This document shows, in pieces, positions 36,609-45,436 of a DNA stretch of 64,000 bases. The position numbers and the translations under genes were made by a program. Under the pieces are notes generated by a model. That model searched no databases, was not told where the DNA came from, and saw only the letters and a list, made by a program, of their open reading frames with translations. Each line of letters opens with the position of its first letter. Position 1 is the stretch's first letter. The stretch comes from Bacteroidales bacterium UBA6248 (GTDB lineage: Bacteria > Bacteroidota > Bacteroidia > Bacteroidales > Lentimicrobiaceae). The stretch covers positions 29,584 to 93,583 of the forward strand of contig DJVU01000009.1 of assembly GCA_002441345.1 (NCBI GenBank). Direction: 5' to 3'.

Positions 36609-36664
36609 TTGTGTTACTTTGATTGACTAACAAAAAACTGGTGTCAAGGTTTGTACGTCTTATT

Positions 36665-38029
36665 TCAGAATGTTAAGGTAAATATTGTGCCTGATTCCGG
36701 GGATGATTTTACCGAAATGGCACCTTTGTGAAGGTGCATAATCTGCCGCGAAAGACTGAGTCCGATGCCGGAGCCTTCTTTTTTTGAAGTAAAAAAGGGC
36801 ATAAAAATCTTATCAAGAATATCGGGTTTTATTCCGCAGCCGTTATCGGCAAACTCTATGCTAACCCTTCCGTTGCTATTGATTGCGGCAGTTACGGAAA
36901 TTTTAGGATTTTCTCTTTCCTTTACAGCATCTATTGCATTCAGCATTAGGTTAATAAATACCTGGTCAATCAGGTCAGGATCGGCGGTAACCATTAGCTC
37001 GTTGGGGAAAATCCTCGGGGTGCATTCGATCTGGAAGTGATCCATTTTAGGTTTGAGCAGGGAATGTGCCCGATCAAACATTTCCTTTACAGCAAAATAT
37101 CTGAAGTTTGGCCGGGGAATCCGGGTCAGGTTGCGGTAGGTTTCTACAAAATTCAGCAGCCCCTGGCTTCTGTTGCTTATGGTTTTGAGTGCCTGACTGA
37201 TGTTTTCGGCATCCTCGTCATCAAGATGGTTGAGCGATACATTCTCGCCGGCTTCACTTATCAGCATCTCTTTTACCGTATTGGCAAGGGATGTGATGGG
37301 TGTGATGGAGTTCATGATTTCATGGGTTAGCACCCTGATCAGATTCTGCCAGGATTCAATTTCTTTTTCTTCCAGTTCGGTACTGATATTCTGTAGCGAT
37401 ACAAGCAGGAATTCTTCGCCGCGCATCCTGAATTCAGTGGCATAAACCGATAGCTGCAACAGTTCGTCATCAACCACAAGTTTCAGGAGTCGGCGGTCGC
37501 CGGCCTTCAGGGAAAGCAATGCCGGGGGCAGGGTATCGCTGACACGTGAAAGGTCGCGGATGTCTTTCAGATTGGTAAGTTTCAGCAGACGCTTAACGGC
37601 GTTGTTGAAAATGTCGACCTTCCCGTCTTTGCGGAAAGCAATGATGCCTATGCTTACATGCTGAACAACGGTAAGCAGGTAATTGTAGTGTTCTTCTTTT
37701 TCGGCTCTGTTTTTCCGGAACTGAGCGATCACTTCATTAAAGGCACGGTTTAGGCCTTCAAAGCTGCGTCCCAGGTTTTTGTCATGAAAAGTCGTGCTGA
37801 AATCCGAATGCCTGATGCTTTCCAGGAATTGGGTGAGTTTTCGGTTTGTTCGTTCGATGTAGTGGATGAGTGAACCAATCTGAAGAATTGCAATCAGACC
37901 GGTTATCGAAGCAGCAACTTCCTGGTTCTCACGGGTAATAAGCAGAACCAGGATAAGCAGGTTAGCCGTGATCAGCAGAACACGGGTAATGATGTAAAGC
38001 CTGAACTTCCTAAAGCCCATGTTTTTCAA
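36665..38029 (-). CDS. Sensor histidine kinase, NtrY-like
   Basis: 454 residues. Two N-terminal membrane helices (about 11-32 and 38-57) are followed by a HAMP-like and a PAS-like region (about 60-210), then the dimerisation helix with VLTHEIMNSITPI and phosphoacceptor His236, and a C-terminal ATPase domain with DNGCGI and SGIGLSLSRQI. There is almost no periplasmic loop, so sensing is probably in the membrane or cytosol. Its start overlaps the response regulator gene by 20 bp, so the pair is translationally coupled and surely cognate. Confidence 0.93.
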   Translation of the reverse strand: MKNMGFRKFRLYIITRVLLITANLLILVLLITRENQEVAASITGLIAILQIGSLIHYIERTNRKLTQFLESIRHSDFSTTFHDKNLGRSFEGLNRAFNEVIAQFRKNRAEKEEHYNYLLTVVQHVSIGIIAFRKDGKVDIFNNAVKRLLKLTNLKDIRDLSRVSDTLPPALLSLKAGDRRLLKLVVDDELLQLSVYATEFRMRGEEFLLVSLQNISTELEEKEIESWQNLIRVLTHEIMNSITPITSLANTVKEMLISEAGENVSLNHLDDEDAENISQALKTISNRSQGLLNFVETYRNLTRIPRPNFRYFAVKEMFDRAHSLLKPKMDHFQIECTPRIFPNELMVTADPDLIDQVFINLMLNAIDAVKERENPKISVTAAINSNGRVSIEFADNGCGIKPDILDKIFMPFFTSKKEGSGIGLSLSRQIMHLHKGAISVKSSPESGTIFTLTF

Positions 38030-39386
38030 TTCTTCTGTACAGCGAAGCGCGCGTTAGCCCCAGTTCCCTGGCAGCTTTGCTGATGTTGCCGCCGTGTTTA
38101 TCAATTACCTTACGTATTAATAGCTTTTCCCTTTCTTCAAGATTGGTAATTTCGTCCTGCTGATCCGGCGAGTTGTCGTCAATTTGCGAAAGAAAAAAGT
38201 CCTGAGGTTGCAGGATATTGCTTTCGCTCAGAATAACGGCCCGTTCAACAGCATGCTGGAGCTCCCGGATATTTCCGGGCCAGGTATGCTTCTCAAGCCG
38301 CCGGATAGTAGCCGGATTAATGCGCTTGAGCGGCATCTTGTACTTTTTGCAGTAAATGACAAGGAAGTGTTCCACCAGCGCTTGTATGTCCTCTGCCCGT
38401 TCCCTTAATGGCGGAAGCATAATTTCGACCGTGTTGATGCGGTAGAGTAGATCCTGTCTGAATTTATTTTCATTAACCATCTGATAAAGAGGCATATTGG
38501 TAGCGCAAATTACGCGTACATCAACCGGAATTTCCCGGTTGGTTCCCAAACGCACTACTTTCCGGTTCTGAATTACACTGAGCAGTTTCGATTGCAGACT
38601 GAAGGAGAGGTTTCCGATTTCATCGAGGAAAATGGTACCCTTGTTTGCGGCTTCAAATCGTCCGGCGCGGTCTTCCTTGGCATCGGTAAAAGCACCTTTT
38701 TTGAATCCGAATAATTCACTTTCAAACAATGTTTCGCTTATGGCTCCAAGGTCTACGCTGATAAAGATTTCGTCGTGCCGGGCAGAAGCTTTGTGGATTG
38801 CCCTGGCAATAAGCTCTTTCCCGGTTCCATTTTCACCTAATATTAAGACATTGGCCTCGGTTCGTGCAACTTTCTCAACCGTTGCCATAACTTTTTGCAT
38901 GGCTGAAGACTGGCCAATCAGATTTCCGTAAGCGAGATCCTGATTCGCTATCAGTACTTTTTGTTTACTCTTTAAATCTTCAATTTCTTCTTTGTTCTGA
39001 CGTGTCTTGAGGTTGGCAGTAAGAGTTGCCAGCAATTTCTGATTGTCCCAGGGTTTCAGAATAAAGTTGGTTGCTCCTTCCTTGATTCCCTGAACGGCAA
39101 GTTCTATATCGCCGTACCCCGTAATGAAAATCACAACGGCCAGGGGGTCAATTTCAATGATTTTATTCAGCCAGTGAAATCCTTCCTTGCCACTTGTAGC
39201 ATCCCGGCTAAAGTTCATGTCGAGCAAAATGATGTCGTAGCTCTCATTTTTCAGAATGGATGGGATGTTCCCGGGATTCCGTTCGGTGTGAACAATTGTT
39301 ACATGCTGCTTAAGAAATAACTTAGCCGCAAGTAATACATCCTGGTCGTCATCAACAATAAGAATTTTTGCTTCAATCTTGCTCAT
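38010..39386 (-). CDS. Sigma-54-dependent response regulator, NtrC family
   Basis: 458 residues. The receiver domain has VDDDQDV and phosphoacceptor Asp56 (ILLDMNF). The AAA+ domain (about 150-385) has Walker A GENGTGKE, Walker B GTIFLDEIGNL and the sigma-54 contact loop GAFTDA, a variant of the usual GAFTGA. The Fis-type helix-turn-helix at the end reads ISKAARELGLTRASLYRRI. It should activate sigma-54 promoters when phosphorylated by the overlapping kinase. The divergent adaptor gene has a sigma-54-like promoter, making it a likely target. Confidence 0.95.
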   Translation of the reverse strand: MSKIEAKILIVDDDQDVLLAAKLFLKQHVTIVHTERNPGNIPSILKNESYDIILLDMNFSRDATSGKEGFHWLNKIIEIDPLAVVIFITGYGDIELAVQGIKEGATNFILKPWDNQKLLATLTANLKTRQNKEEIEDLKSKQKVLIANQDLAYGNLIGQSSAMQKVMATVEKVARTEANVLILGENGTGKELIARAIHKASARHDEIFISVDLGAISETLFESELFGFKKGAFTDAKEDRAGRFEAANKGTIFLDEIGNLSFSLQSKLLSVIQNRKVVRLGTNREIPVDVRVICATNMPLYQMVNENKFRQDLLYRINTVEIMLPPLRERAEDIQALVEHFLVIYCKKYKMPLKRINPATIRRLEKHTWPGNIRELQHAVERAVILSESNILQPQDFFLSQIDDNSPDQQDEITNLEEREKLLIRKVIDKHGGNISKAARELGLTRASLYRRIEKHGL

Positions 39387-39673
39387 AGATTTATTCTTGG
39401 TTTTGAGGCTGTTCTCTTTTCAGCCTCCCGATTTATCTGTTACGTGCCGGTTCAGTACACTTCCGGGCTTGATTTTGCCGGGTATTAAAGCCGGAATAGA
39501 GGTTACGGATGCATAAACTACTGCAGGAGTGTGTAACGGTGCCCGGTTTACCGATGGGCTAAATTAATAAATGTTCGGAAATGGACATGTATTAGAACGG
39601 CATTGGACAGAAATAAATTGTTAAAAATGATTAAAAATGTTTAAGTGGTTATGAATCATTAAGATATAAATAG

Positions 39674-39690
39674 TGGCATAAATTTGGCAA
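39674..39690 (+). promoter_or_regulatory. Sigma-54-like -24/-12 promoter for the efflux adaptor gene
   Basis: TGGCAT, 5 bp, then TGGCAA: the GG at 39675-39676 and GC at 39687-39688 are separated by exactly 10 bp, as in sigma-54 promoters (TGGCAC-N5-TTGCA). The same bases also contain TAAATTTG (39679-39686), a TAnnTTTG match. The rest of the 39387-39673 gap shows no gene. Confidence 0.6.
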
Positions 39691-39716
39691 CACCGTATCA
39701 AATGGAAAATAATGGT

Positions 39717-40970
39717 ATGGACAGGATAATTGAAAAAAAGAGGTGGACGTCCAGAAAGATAATGCTGCTGGCTACTTCAGCGGTCATTCTTGGTTTATTA
39801 GCCTGGATGCTGATATTCAGGGATAAAGGAAGCCGTTTGTATGTTAATCCTGATCAATTGAGTATTGCTGTTGTAGAGAAGGGTAAATTTCAGGAGTTCA
39901 TCCCGGTCGATGGGGTGGTGTTTCCGAGGAATACGGTTTTCATTGATGCCGTTCAGGGGGGTATTGTGGAAGCCATTTACGTGGAAGACGGGGCAATTCT
40001 CAAAAAGGGAGACCCTATTCTGAAGCTGTCAAACGCTAACATGGAACTCAGTTACATGGATCAGGAAACAAGGATGTATGATGCTATTAACAATTTGGCC
40101 AACACCCGGATAAGTATTGAACAGTTAAAATATACCCGTCAGAAGGAGATCGCCCAGCTTACGTACGATATCGACAGATTAAAAACAGATTTCAACCGAA
40201 AAGAGCAGTTTCATAAAGAAAAGCTGATATCTGACAAGGAATTTGAGGATGCCCGCCGTGATTATATCTATTCGCTCAGGCAGCTTGAAATCAGCCTTAA
40301 TCTCCGGAAACTGGATTCCATATCCGGAGTATCGCAATCCCGGCAGATTGCCTCCTCAATGGAACGAATGTACAACAACCTGGCGCTTCTGAAAAGGAAC
40401 ATGGATAACATGACTGTAAAAGCTCCGGTTGACGGCAAACTGTCGTCATTCCTGGTAGAAATAGGTCAAACCAAAGTTGCCGGTGAACATTTGGGTCAGA
40501 TTGATATGAATGATGGGATCAAGCTCAGGGCAAATATTGATGAACGGTACATCTCCCGGGTTTTTACCGCACAGGAAGCCGATTGCGAGATTGGTGGCAA
40601 AACGTTTGATCTTGAGATATCAAAAATATACACCAATGTAAGTGCCGGAACATTCCAGGTCGACCTTCTATTTACCGGAGAAGAGCCGCTGAACGTAAAG
40701 CGCGGACAAACCCTTCAGGTTAAGCTTAAGTTTTCTGGTTCTGCCGATGCACTGATTGTCCGGAGAGGAGGTTTCTTTCAGGAAACCGGCGGTAACTGGA
40801 TATACGTAGTGGATCCGGATGAAAAATTTGCCGTGAAACGAAACATAAGCCTCGGACGTCAGAATTCCTTGCATTACGAAGTGCTGTCAGGCCTGGAAGA
40901 GGGCGAGAAAGTAATCGTTTCCTCCTACAGCAGCTTTAACTCCAGAGATAAACTTGTTTTCAGAAAGTAA
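39717..40970 (+). CDS. HlyD/MacA-like periplasmic adaptor (membrane fusion) protein
   Basis: About 417 residues. One N-terminal helix (about 15-35 of the chain) is followed by a lipoyl/barrel-sandwich half (VFPRNTVFIDAVQGGIVEAI), a coiled-coil hairpin (about 105-200), the second sandwich half (MTVKAPVDGKLSSFLVEIGQ) and beta-barrel domains. It links an inner-membrane transporter to an outer-membrane channel. Starts at 39684 (TTG) and 39702 (ATG) are in frame, but the sigma-54-like promoter would start transcription near 39700, so 39717 is preferred. A MacB-like ATPase gene follows after 99 bp. Confidence 0.88.
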   Translation: MDRIIEKKRWTSRKIMLLATSAVILGLLAWMLIFRDKGSRLYVNPDQLSIAVVEKGKFQEFIPVDGVVFPRNTVFIDAVQGGIVEAIYVEDGAILKKGDPILKLSNANMELSYMDQETRMYDAINNLANTRISIEQLKYTRQKEIAQLTYDIDRLKTDFNRKEQFHKEKLISDKEFEDARRDYIYSLRQLEISLNLRKLDSISGVSQSRQIASSMERMYNNLALLKRNMDNMTVKAPVDGKLSSFLVEIGQTKVAGEHLGQIDMNDGIKLRANIDERYISRVFTAQEADCEIGGKTFDLEISKIYTNVSAGTFQVDLLFTGEEPLNVKRGQTLQVKLKFSGSADALIVRRGGFFQETGGNWIYVVDPDEKFAVKRNISLGRQNSLHYEVLSGLEEGEKVIVSSYSSFNSRDKLVFRK

Positions 40971-41069
40971 CTAAAACGGTTTCAGTTGCGTCAAATAATC
41001 CCGGTCGCCGGATTGGCCCTTTCGTAAAAATTTAAACCGGTTGTTTTAATATCTTAAAATATAAGTCCA

Positions 41070-41771
41070 ATGCTGAAAATCGTAAACCTCTCCAAAATCT
41101 TCCGTACAGATGAAGTTGAAACAACGGCCCTGAACAAGGTTTCGTTTGAGATAAACAAGGGCGAATTTGTTGCAATAATGGGTCCTTCGGGATGCGGCAA
41201 ATCCACATTGCTCAACATACTGGGTTTGCTTGACAACCCTACCGGCGGCGAGTATTTCTTTCTGGGCAAGGAAGTTTCGAAACTTGCCGAGAAGCAGAGA
41301 GCCAGTACCAGAAAGCACAACATTGGCTTTGTATTTCAAAACTTCAACCTGATCGATGAGCTGAATGTATATGAAAACGTTGAATTGCCGCTGATCTACC
41401 TTGGACTAACCCAGTCGGAACGCAGACGCAGAGTTGAAGCAGCTCTGGAGCAGATGCAAATTATGCACAGACGGAAGCATTTTCCGCTTCAGCTGTCGGG
41501 CGGGCAGCAGCAGAGGGTGGCTGTAGCCCGTGCCGTGGTTGCAAATCCACACCTTATTCTGGCCGATGAGCCGACCGGAAATCTTGATTCCGTGCACGGA
41601 GAAGAGGTAATGAACCTACTGGCATCCTTAAATCAGCAGGGAACAACGATTATTATGGTTACCCATTCGCAGCGGGATGCCGGATATGCACAGCGGCTTA
41701 TCCGCCTGTTCGACGGACAGATCATCAATGAGAACATCCTGAACAGTGTAAGGGAAGCTGGTCAGGTCTGA
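41070..41771 (+). CDS. ABC transporter ATP-binding protein, MacB/LolD type
   Basis: 233 residues. Walker [10 protein letters not shown], the Q-loop [12 protein letters not shown], the signature [14 protein letters not shown], Walker [13 protein letters not shown] and the switch His in VTHSQR are all intact. The family powers FtsX-type permeases for export of lipoproteins, peptides or drugs. It follows the adaptor gene, but no permease or outer-membrane channel gene follows in this window, which is unusual for this operon type. A permease of the right class lies unlinked at 22513-24954. Confidence 0.95.
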   Translation: MLKIVNLSKIFRTDEVETTALNKVSFEINKGEFVAIMGPSGCGKSTLLNILGLLDNPTGGEYFFLGKEVSKLAEKQRASTRKHNIGFVFQNFNLIDELNVYENVELPLIYLGLTQSERRRRVEAALEQMQIMHRRKHFPLQLSGGQQQRVAVARAVVANPHLILADEPTGNLDSVHGEEVMNLLASLNQQGTTIIMVTHSQRDAGYAQRLIRLFDGQIINENILNSVREAGQV

Positions 41772-42449
41772 CCAGGATAAATATTCACCTCCCGGCGTAA
41801 GCCTGTTCCATTAATTCTGTTCACCAGGCCTTCCTGTTTACCTTTTCGCCAGTCCCTTCCGGGATGAAATATCCACTATACCCGGATTTCTTATTTGGGA
41901 TTTCCGCTGCGCTCTCCGTATATTCCGTGTTGCTTATTTTCGGTTTTGTATCCTGTCTTTCCAGCTAATTTCCGGTTGTAATTCTTCGTTTTAATCCTAT
42001 TGAATACTGTTTTCTGTAATGTCCGGATACAATTTCTGCCTTACTGTATTATTAAAACAACGTACTCTCAGTGCTGTTAAGGCTGTGTACGGATTTGTAT
42101 TGAAAGACAAATGCATATATAGTTACATTTTGAACATCCTGCGGTTATGGCCTGGATGCCATGAGTGAAATTCGGCATCCTATCGTATCCGGATGCCGTT
42201 TAATTCTGAAAAATTGACAATCCGGGAAGAATAAAATCGAAATAATAGATTGATCTGACCGGGCTAAATGAAGGAAAATAGCCCTCTTGTAGGAATATGT
42301 ATTATGCTTAAATATTGATAATCAGTAATAAAGATCTATTTTGAAAAATTATAACCGATAATTCATCCGATCCGGATTGACAGAAATCAGCTAATCCGGC
42401 CCGGTTAAATTTATTTTAATACTGATATCTGATTGTATGTGAATTGTAT
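41772..42449. other. Long intergenic region, no gene seen
   Basis: About 680 bp between the ATPase and arginine decarboxylase genes. All frames are broken by stops and no permease remnant could be read. The last part is A+T rich and holds the decarboxylase promoter. Confidence 0.45.
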
Positions 42450-42457
42450 TATTTTTG
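42450..42457 (+). promoter_or_regulatory. Possible -7 element for arginine decarboxylase
   Basis: TATTTTTG fits TAnnTTTG, 33 bp upstream of the ATG at 42491. A TTG at 42433-42435 is closer than the usual spacing. Confidence 0.4.
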
Positions 42458-42490
42458 TTGTCCTTTTTAATCCAATTAAGCCGGTTCGTG

Positions 42491-43882
42491 ATGAAAAACA
42501 AGTACATTGATCTTATTGAGCAAACGTTTGACTTCCCTCAGGAGGAGTTTAAAGTGGAAGACAGTGAGTTGTGTTTTCATAATATTCCGTTGATGGACAT
42601 CATCAAACAGTACGGTACTCCGTTGAAGATAACCTACCTGCCCAAGATCACACAGCAGATACAAAAGGCAAAGAAGCTCTTTAATGTTGCTATTGCCCGC
42701 AGCGATTACCAGGGTGATTATCATTATTGTTACTGTACGAAGAGTTCTCATTTCTCATTCATTCTTGAGGAAGTACTCAAGAACGATGTTCATCTTGAAA
42801 CTTCCTCGGCCTTTGATATTTTCCTGCTTGAAACACTGCATGAACAAGGTTTGATTGATAAGGAAACGTACGTAATCTGCAATGGATTTAAACGTCCGCA
42901 GTACATCGAGAACATTGCAAATCTGATTAACGACGGCTTTGAGAATACCATCCCCATTCTGGACAACAAGTTTGAGCTGGATCAGCTCGACAAAAACATC
43001 ACACGCAAGTGTAAGATCGGAATGCGCATTGCTGCGGAAGAAGAACCTAAGTTTGAGTTTTATACCTCAAGGCTTGGCATCCGCTATAACGACATCATAC
43101 CTTATTATGAGGAGAAGATAAAGAACAACCCGAAGTTTCAGCTGAAAATGCTTCATTTCTTTATCAACACAGGCATTAAGGATTCGGCCTATTACTGGAA
43201 CGAGCTTTCCAAATGCGTGAATCTGTATTGTCAGCTTAAGAGCATTTGTCCGGAGCTTGATTCGCTTAATATCGGCGGCGGATTTCCTATTAAGAATTCG
43301 CTTTCGTTTGACTACGACTATGAATACATGGCTGAGGAGATCGTTGCGCAGATTAAAATGATCTGTGAGCGCAACAATACCCCTGAGCCGCATATATTCA
43401 CGGAGTTTGGGAGCTATACAGTTGGTGAAAGCGGTGCCGTTCTGTATTCAATAATAGACCAGAAACAGCAGAACGACCGTGAGCTCTGGAATATGATTGA
43501 TTCTTCATTTATGACTACATTGCCGGATACATGGGCTTTAAACCAGCGTTTCATATTGCTGGGAATTAACAAGTGGGATTCGGAGTATGAGCGGGTATTT
43601 CTTGGTGGACTCACATGCGACAGTGAGGATTATTACAATGCGGAAGCACATGCAAATGCGATCTTCTTGCCAAAGCTCGACAATGAGGAGCCGTTATACA
43701 TCGGATTATTTCATACAGGTGCCTATCAGGAGTCAATTGGCGGATACGGCGGAATACAGCACTGCCTGATACCGGCGCCCAAGCATATCATCATCGATCT
43801 TGATGAGGAAGGCGAATACACCACCAAGTTGTTTGCCAAGGAGCAGTCGCATAAATCCATGCTTCGTATTCTTGGTTATTGA
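42491..43882 (+). CDS. speA: Biosynthetic arginine decarboxylase (PLP fold III, short form)
   Basis: 463 residues from the ATG at 42491 (MKNKYIDLIEQ). An upstream in-frame start at 42455 overlaps the likely promoter. The alanine-racemase-fold barrel carries the PLP Lys in CYCTKSSHFS, the phosphate loop NIGGGFPI and FTEFGSYTVGESGA. The C-terminal domain has the catalytic Cys in GGLTCDSEDYYNAEA. It converts arginine to agmatine, the first step of a putrescine route. It is shorter than the E. coli enzyme, as usual in Bacteroidota. A terminator follows, then a ureohydrolase gene. Confidence 0.9.
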   Translation: MKNKYIDLIEQTFDFPQEEFKVEDSELCFHNIPLMDIIKQYGTPLKITYLPKITQQIQKAKKLFNVAIARSDYQGDYHYCYCTKSSHFSFILEEVLKNDVHLETSSAFDIFLLETLHEQGLIDKETYVICNGFKRPQYIENIANLINDGFENTIPILDNKFELDQLDKNITRKCKIGMRIAAEEEPKFEFYTSRLGIRYNDIIPYYEEKIKNNPKFQLKMLHFFINTGIKDSAYYWNELSKCVNLYCQLKSICPELDSLNIGGGFPIKNSLSFDYDYEYMAEEIVAQIKMICERNNTPEPHIFTEFGSYTVGESGAVLYSIIDQKQQNDRELWNMIDSSFMTTLPDTWALNQRFILLGINKWDSEYERVFLGGLTCDSEDYYNAEAHANAIFLPKLDNEEPLYIGLFHTGAYQESIGGYGGIQHCLIPAPKHIIIDLDEEGEYTTKLFAKEQSHKSMLRILGY

Positions 43883-43910
43883 TTTATAAGCAAAGGTTGT
43901 TAACTTTGCG

Positions 43911-43941
43911 GGGCCGGAGTTCCGGTCCTTTTCTTTTTTTT
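43911..43941 (+). terminator. Rho-independent terminator after speA
   Basis: GGGCCGGA (43911-43918) pairs with TCCGGTCC (43921-43928), with one G-U pair, followed by TTTTCTTTTTTTT. It begins 29 bp after the stop codon. A TAACTTTG at 43901-43908 with TTG at 43879-43881 just before the hairpin could be a promoter for the next gene. Confidence 0.75.
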
Positions 43942-44001
43942 GTCATGGGAACCGGGTTTCCGGAAATTCAGGACTGATTAATCCATAACTCTGATTAAAC
44001 C

Positions 44002-44874
44002 ATGAAACAGAAGCAATTTGGCGGTCTGTCCGACCAGTTTTCCAGTATTGAGAATTCCAGGTTTGTAATTCTGCCTGTTCCATTCGAAGGTTCGCATACC
44101 CTTTTCAAAGGTTCGGAAAAAGGGCCTGAAGCCATAATCGAAGCCTCAGCTGCACTCGATTTGTACGATATTCATACCGATTGCGATGTCTCGGAAGCAG
44201 GCATTCACACTTCGGAAGCAATCAGAGAGAGGTCGGCCGATAAGATGATCAGGCAAGTATATGCCCGCACCACACAGCTGCTCAAAAAAAAGAAGTTTCC
44301 GGTGATACTGGGCGGAGAGACTACTGTTGCAATCGGAGCGTTCAAAGCTTTTGCCGATTATTTTAAAGATATAGATTTATCTATTGTTCATTTTGATGCT
44401 CATGGTGCCAGACGCACGGAGGTAAAAGGCAATAACACCGCACATCACCACTGCGTTGTTACCCATGCGGAAGCCGTTGCTCCTGTAGTTCAGGCCGGAG
44501 TGCGAAGCATGAGCAGCCAGGAACTGGAAACTGCAGAACCGGGCAGGATTTTCTATGCCAGCGTACTCCTGGATCCGGGAAACAAAGCCTGGATGTATGA
44601 TTTTCTGAATAAACTTAGCCGTAATGTATTCATATCCATCGATCTCGATGTTTTTGATCCATCCCTTTTCCCGGCTGTTGCTTCACCGGAGCCGGGCGGA
44701 TTATTCTGGTCGGAGATGAATACTCTTCTGACGGCTATTGGTGAGAAATCGAAATTAACAGGAGCCTGCGTTGCCGGACTAACTCCCATCAAATACAATA
44801 AGGCACCCAACTTCGTAGCTGCCCGTCTCATCCACAAACTAATAACGCTGAAACACATCAACAGCCACAAGTAA
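44002..44874 (+). CDS. Ureohydrolase (agmatinase/arginase family) with altered metal site
   Basis: 290 residues with the full arginase fold. The family metal motifs are only partly kept. GGDHS is replaced by GGETT, so the His ligand is lost. DAHxD is replaced by DAHGA, so the second Asp ligand is lost. The first Asp and the His of DAH and both Asp of SIDLDVFDP remain. In arginase the lost residues are those that bind only the Mn(A) ion, while the Mn(B) set is intact. The gene follows arginine decarboxylase, so agmatinase (agmatine to putrescine and urea) is the expected role, but activity may be changed or absent. Other guanidino substrates are possible. Confidence 0.82.
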   Translation: MKQKQFGGLSDQFSSIENSRFVILPVPFEGSHTLFKGSEKGPEAIIEASAALDLYDIHTDCDVSEAGIHTSEAIRERSADKMIRQVYARTTQLLKKKKFPVILGGETTVAIGAFKAFADYFKDIDLSIVHFDAHGARRTEVKGNNTAHHHCVVTHAEAVAPVVQAGVRSMSSQELETAEPGRIFYASVLLDPGNKAWMYDFLNKLSRNVFISIDLDVFDPSLFPAVASPEPGGLFWSEMNTLLTAIGEKSKLTGACVAGLTPIKYNKAPNFVAARLIHKLITLKHINSHK

Positions 44875-44976
44875 TATCAGCAGCGAATCGTCTTAAACAT
44901 GCACAGTCCGGATTTTGCATCCGGAAAGAGCATCATTTTACTCTTCCGGTGACCGCCGCAACGTATACAAAAATCC

Positions 44977-45004
44977 GCCTCCATTATTTTGATAAACCGG
45001 AGGC
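44977..45004 (+). terminator. Possible terminator after the ureohydrolase gene
   Basis: GCCTCC (44977-44982) pairs with GGAGGC (44999-45004) across a 16-nt loop, followed by a U-rich stretch (TTTCTATTATCCTTTCTTTT). The rest of the 44875-45436 gap holds no gene that I can support. Confidence 0.45.
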
Positions 45005-45436
45005 AGTTTCTATTATCCTTTCTTTTGCGGACCGAAAGATCAAATTCGGGTTTGGGAATACTGCAAATGCCTTATAGCCAAAAATGTACATTCATAAGCA
45101 TTGTATTCAACGCAAGTAATGTGCATGCTTATTTATTTTTCTTGGTTTTACCGGAAACATGAATTAATTTTACAATACCTTAGTGTAATAATTACACCTA
45201 ATAATTAGTTTATTTAATTCGCTGATAAAGAGCGCCTTAAAAAAGAACCAGAGTTCAATTGGAGCTTATTTTCCGGGTTTTGGCGTAAAATATCAGATTA
45301 ACTTAAGTAAATAGGTGAATTCAACTGTTTATTAACCGCCGGCGGTGTCATCCTCTGTTACTATGGCGTTTCTTCCGGATGCCTGCCGGGATCTTTTCTG
45401 AGGATAAAAGAACAAATAACCAACAAACCAACACAG

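Noticed and set aside
41772..42454. Possible decayed FtsX permease after the ABC ATPase
   Set aside because: No membrane-helix or MacB-core motif could be read in any frame, even allowing frameshifts.
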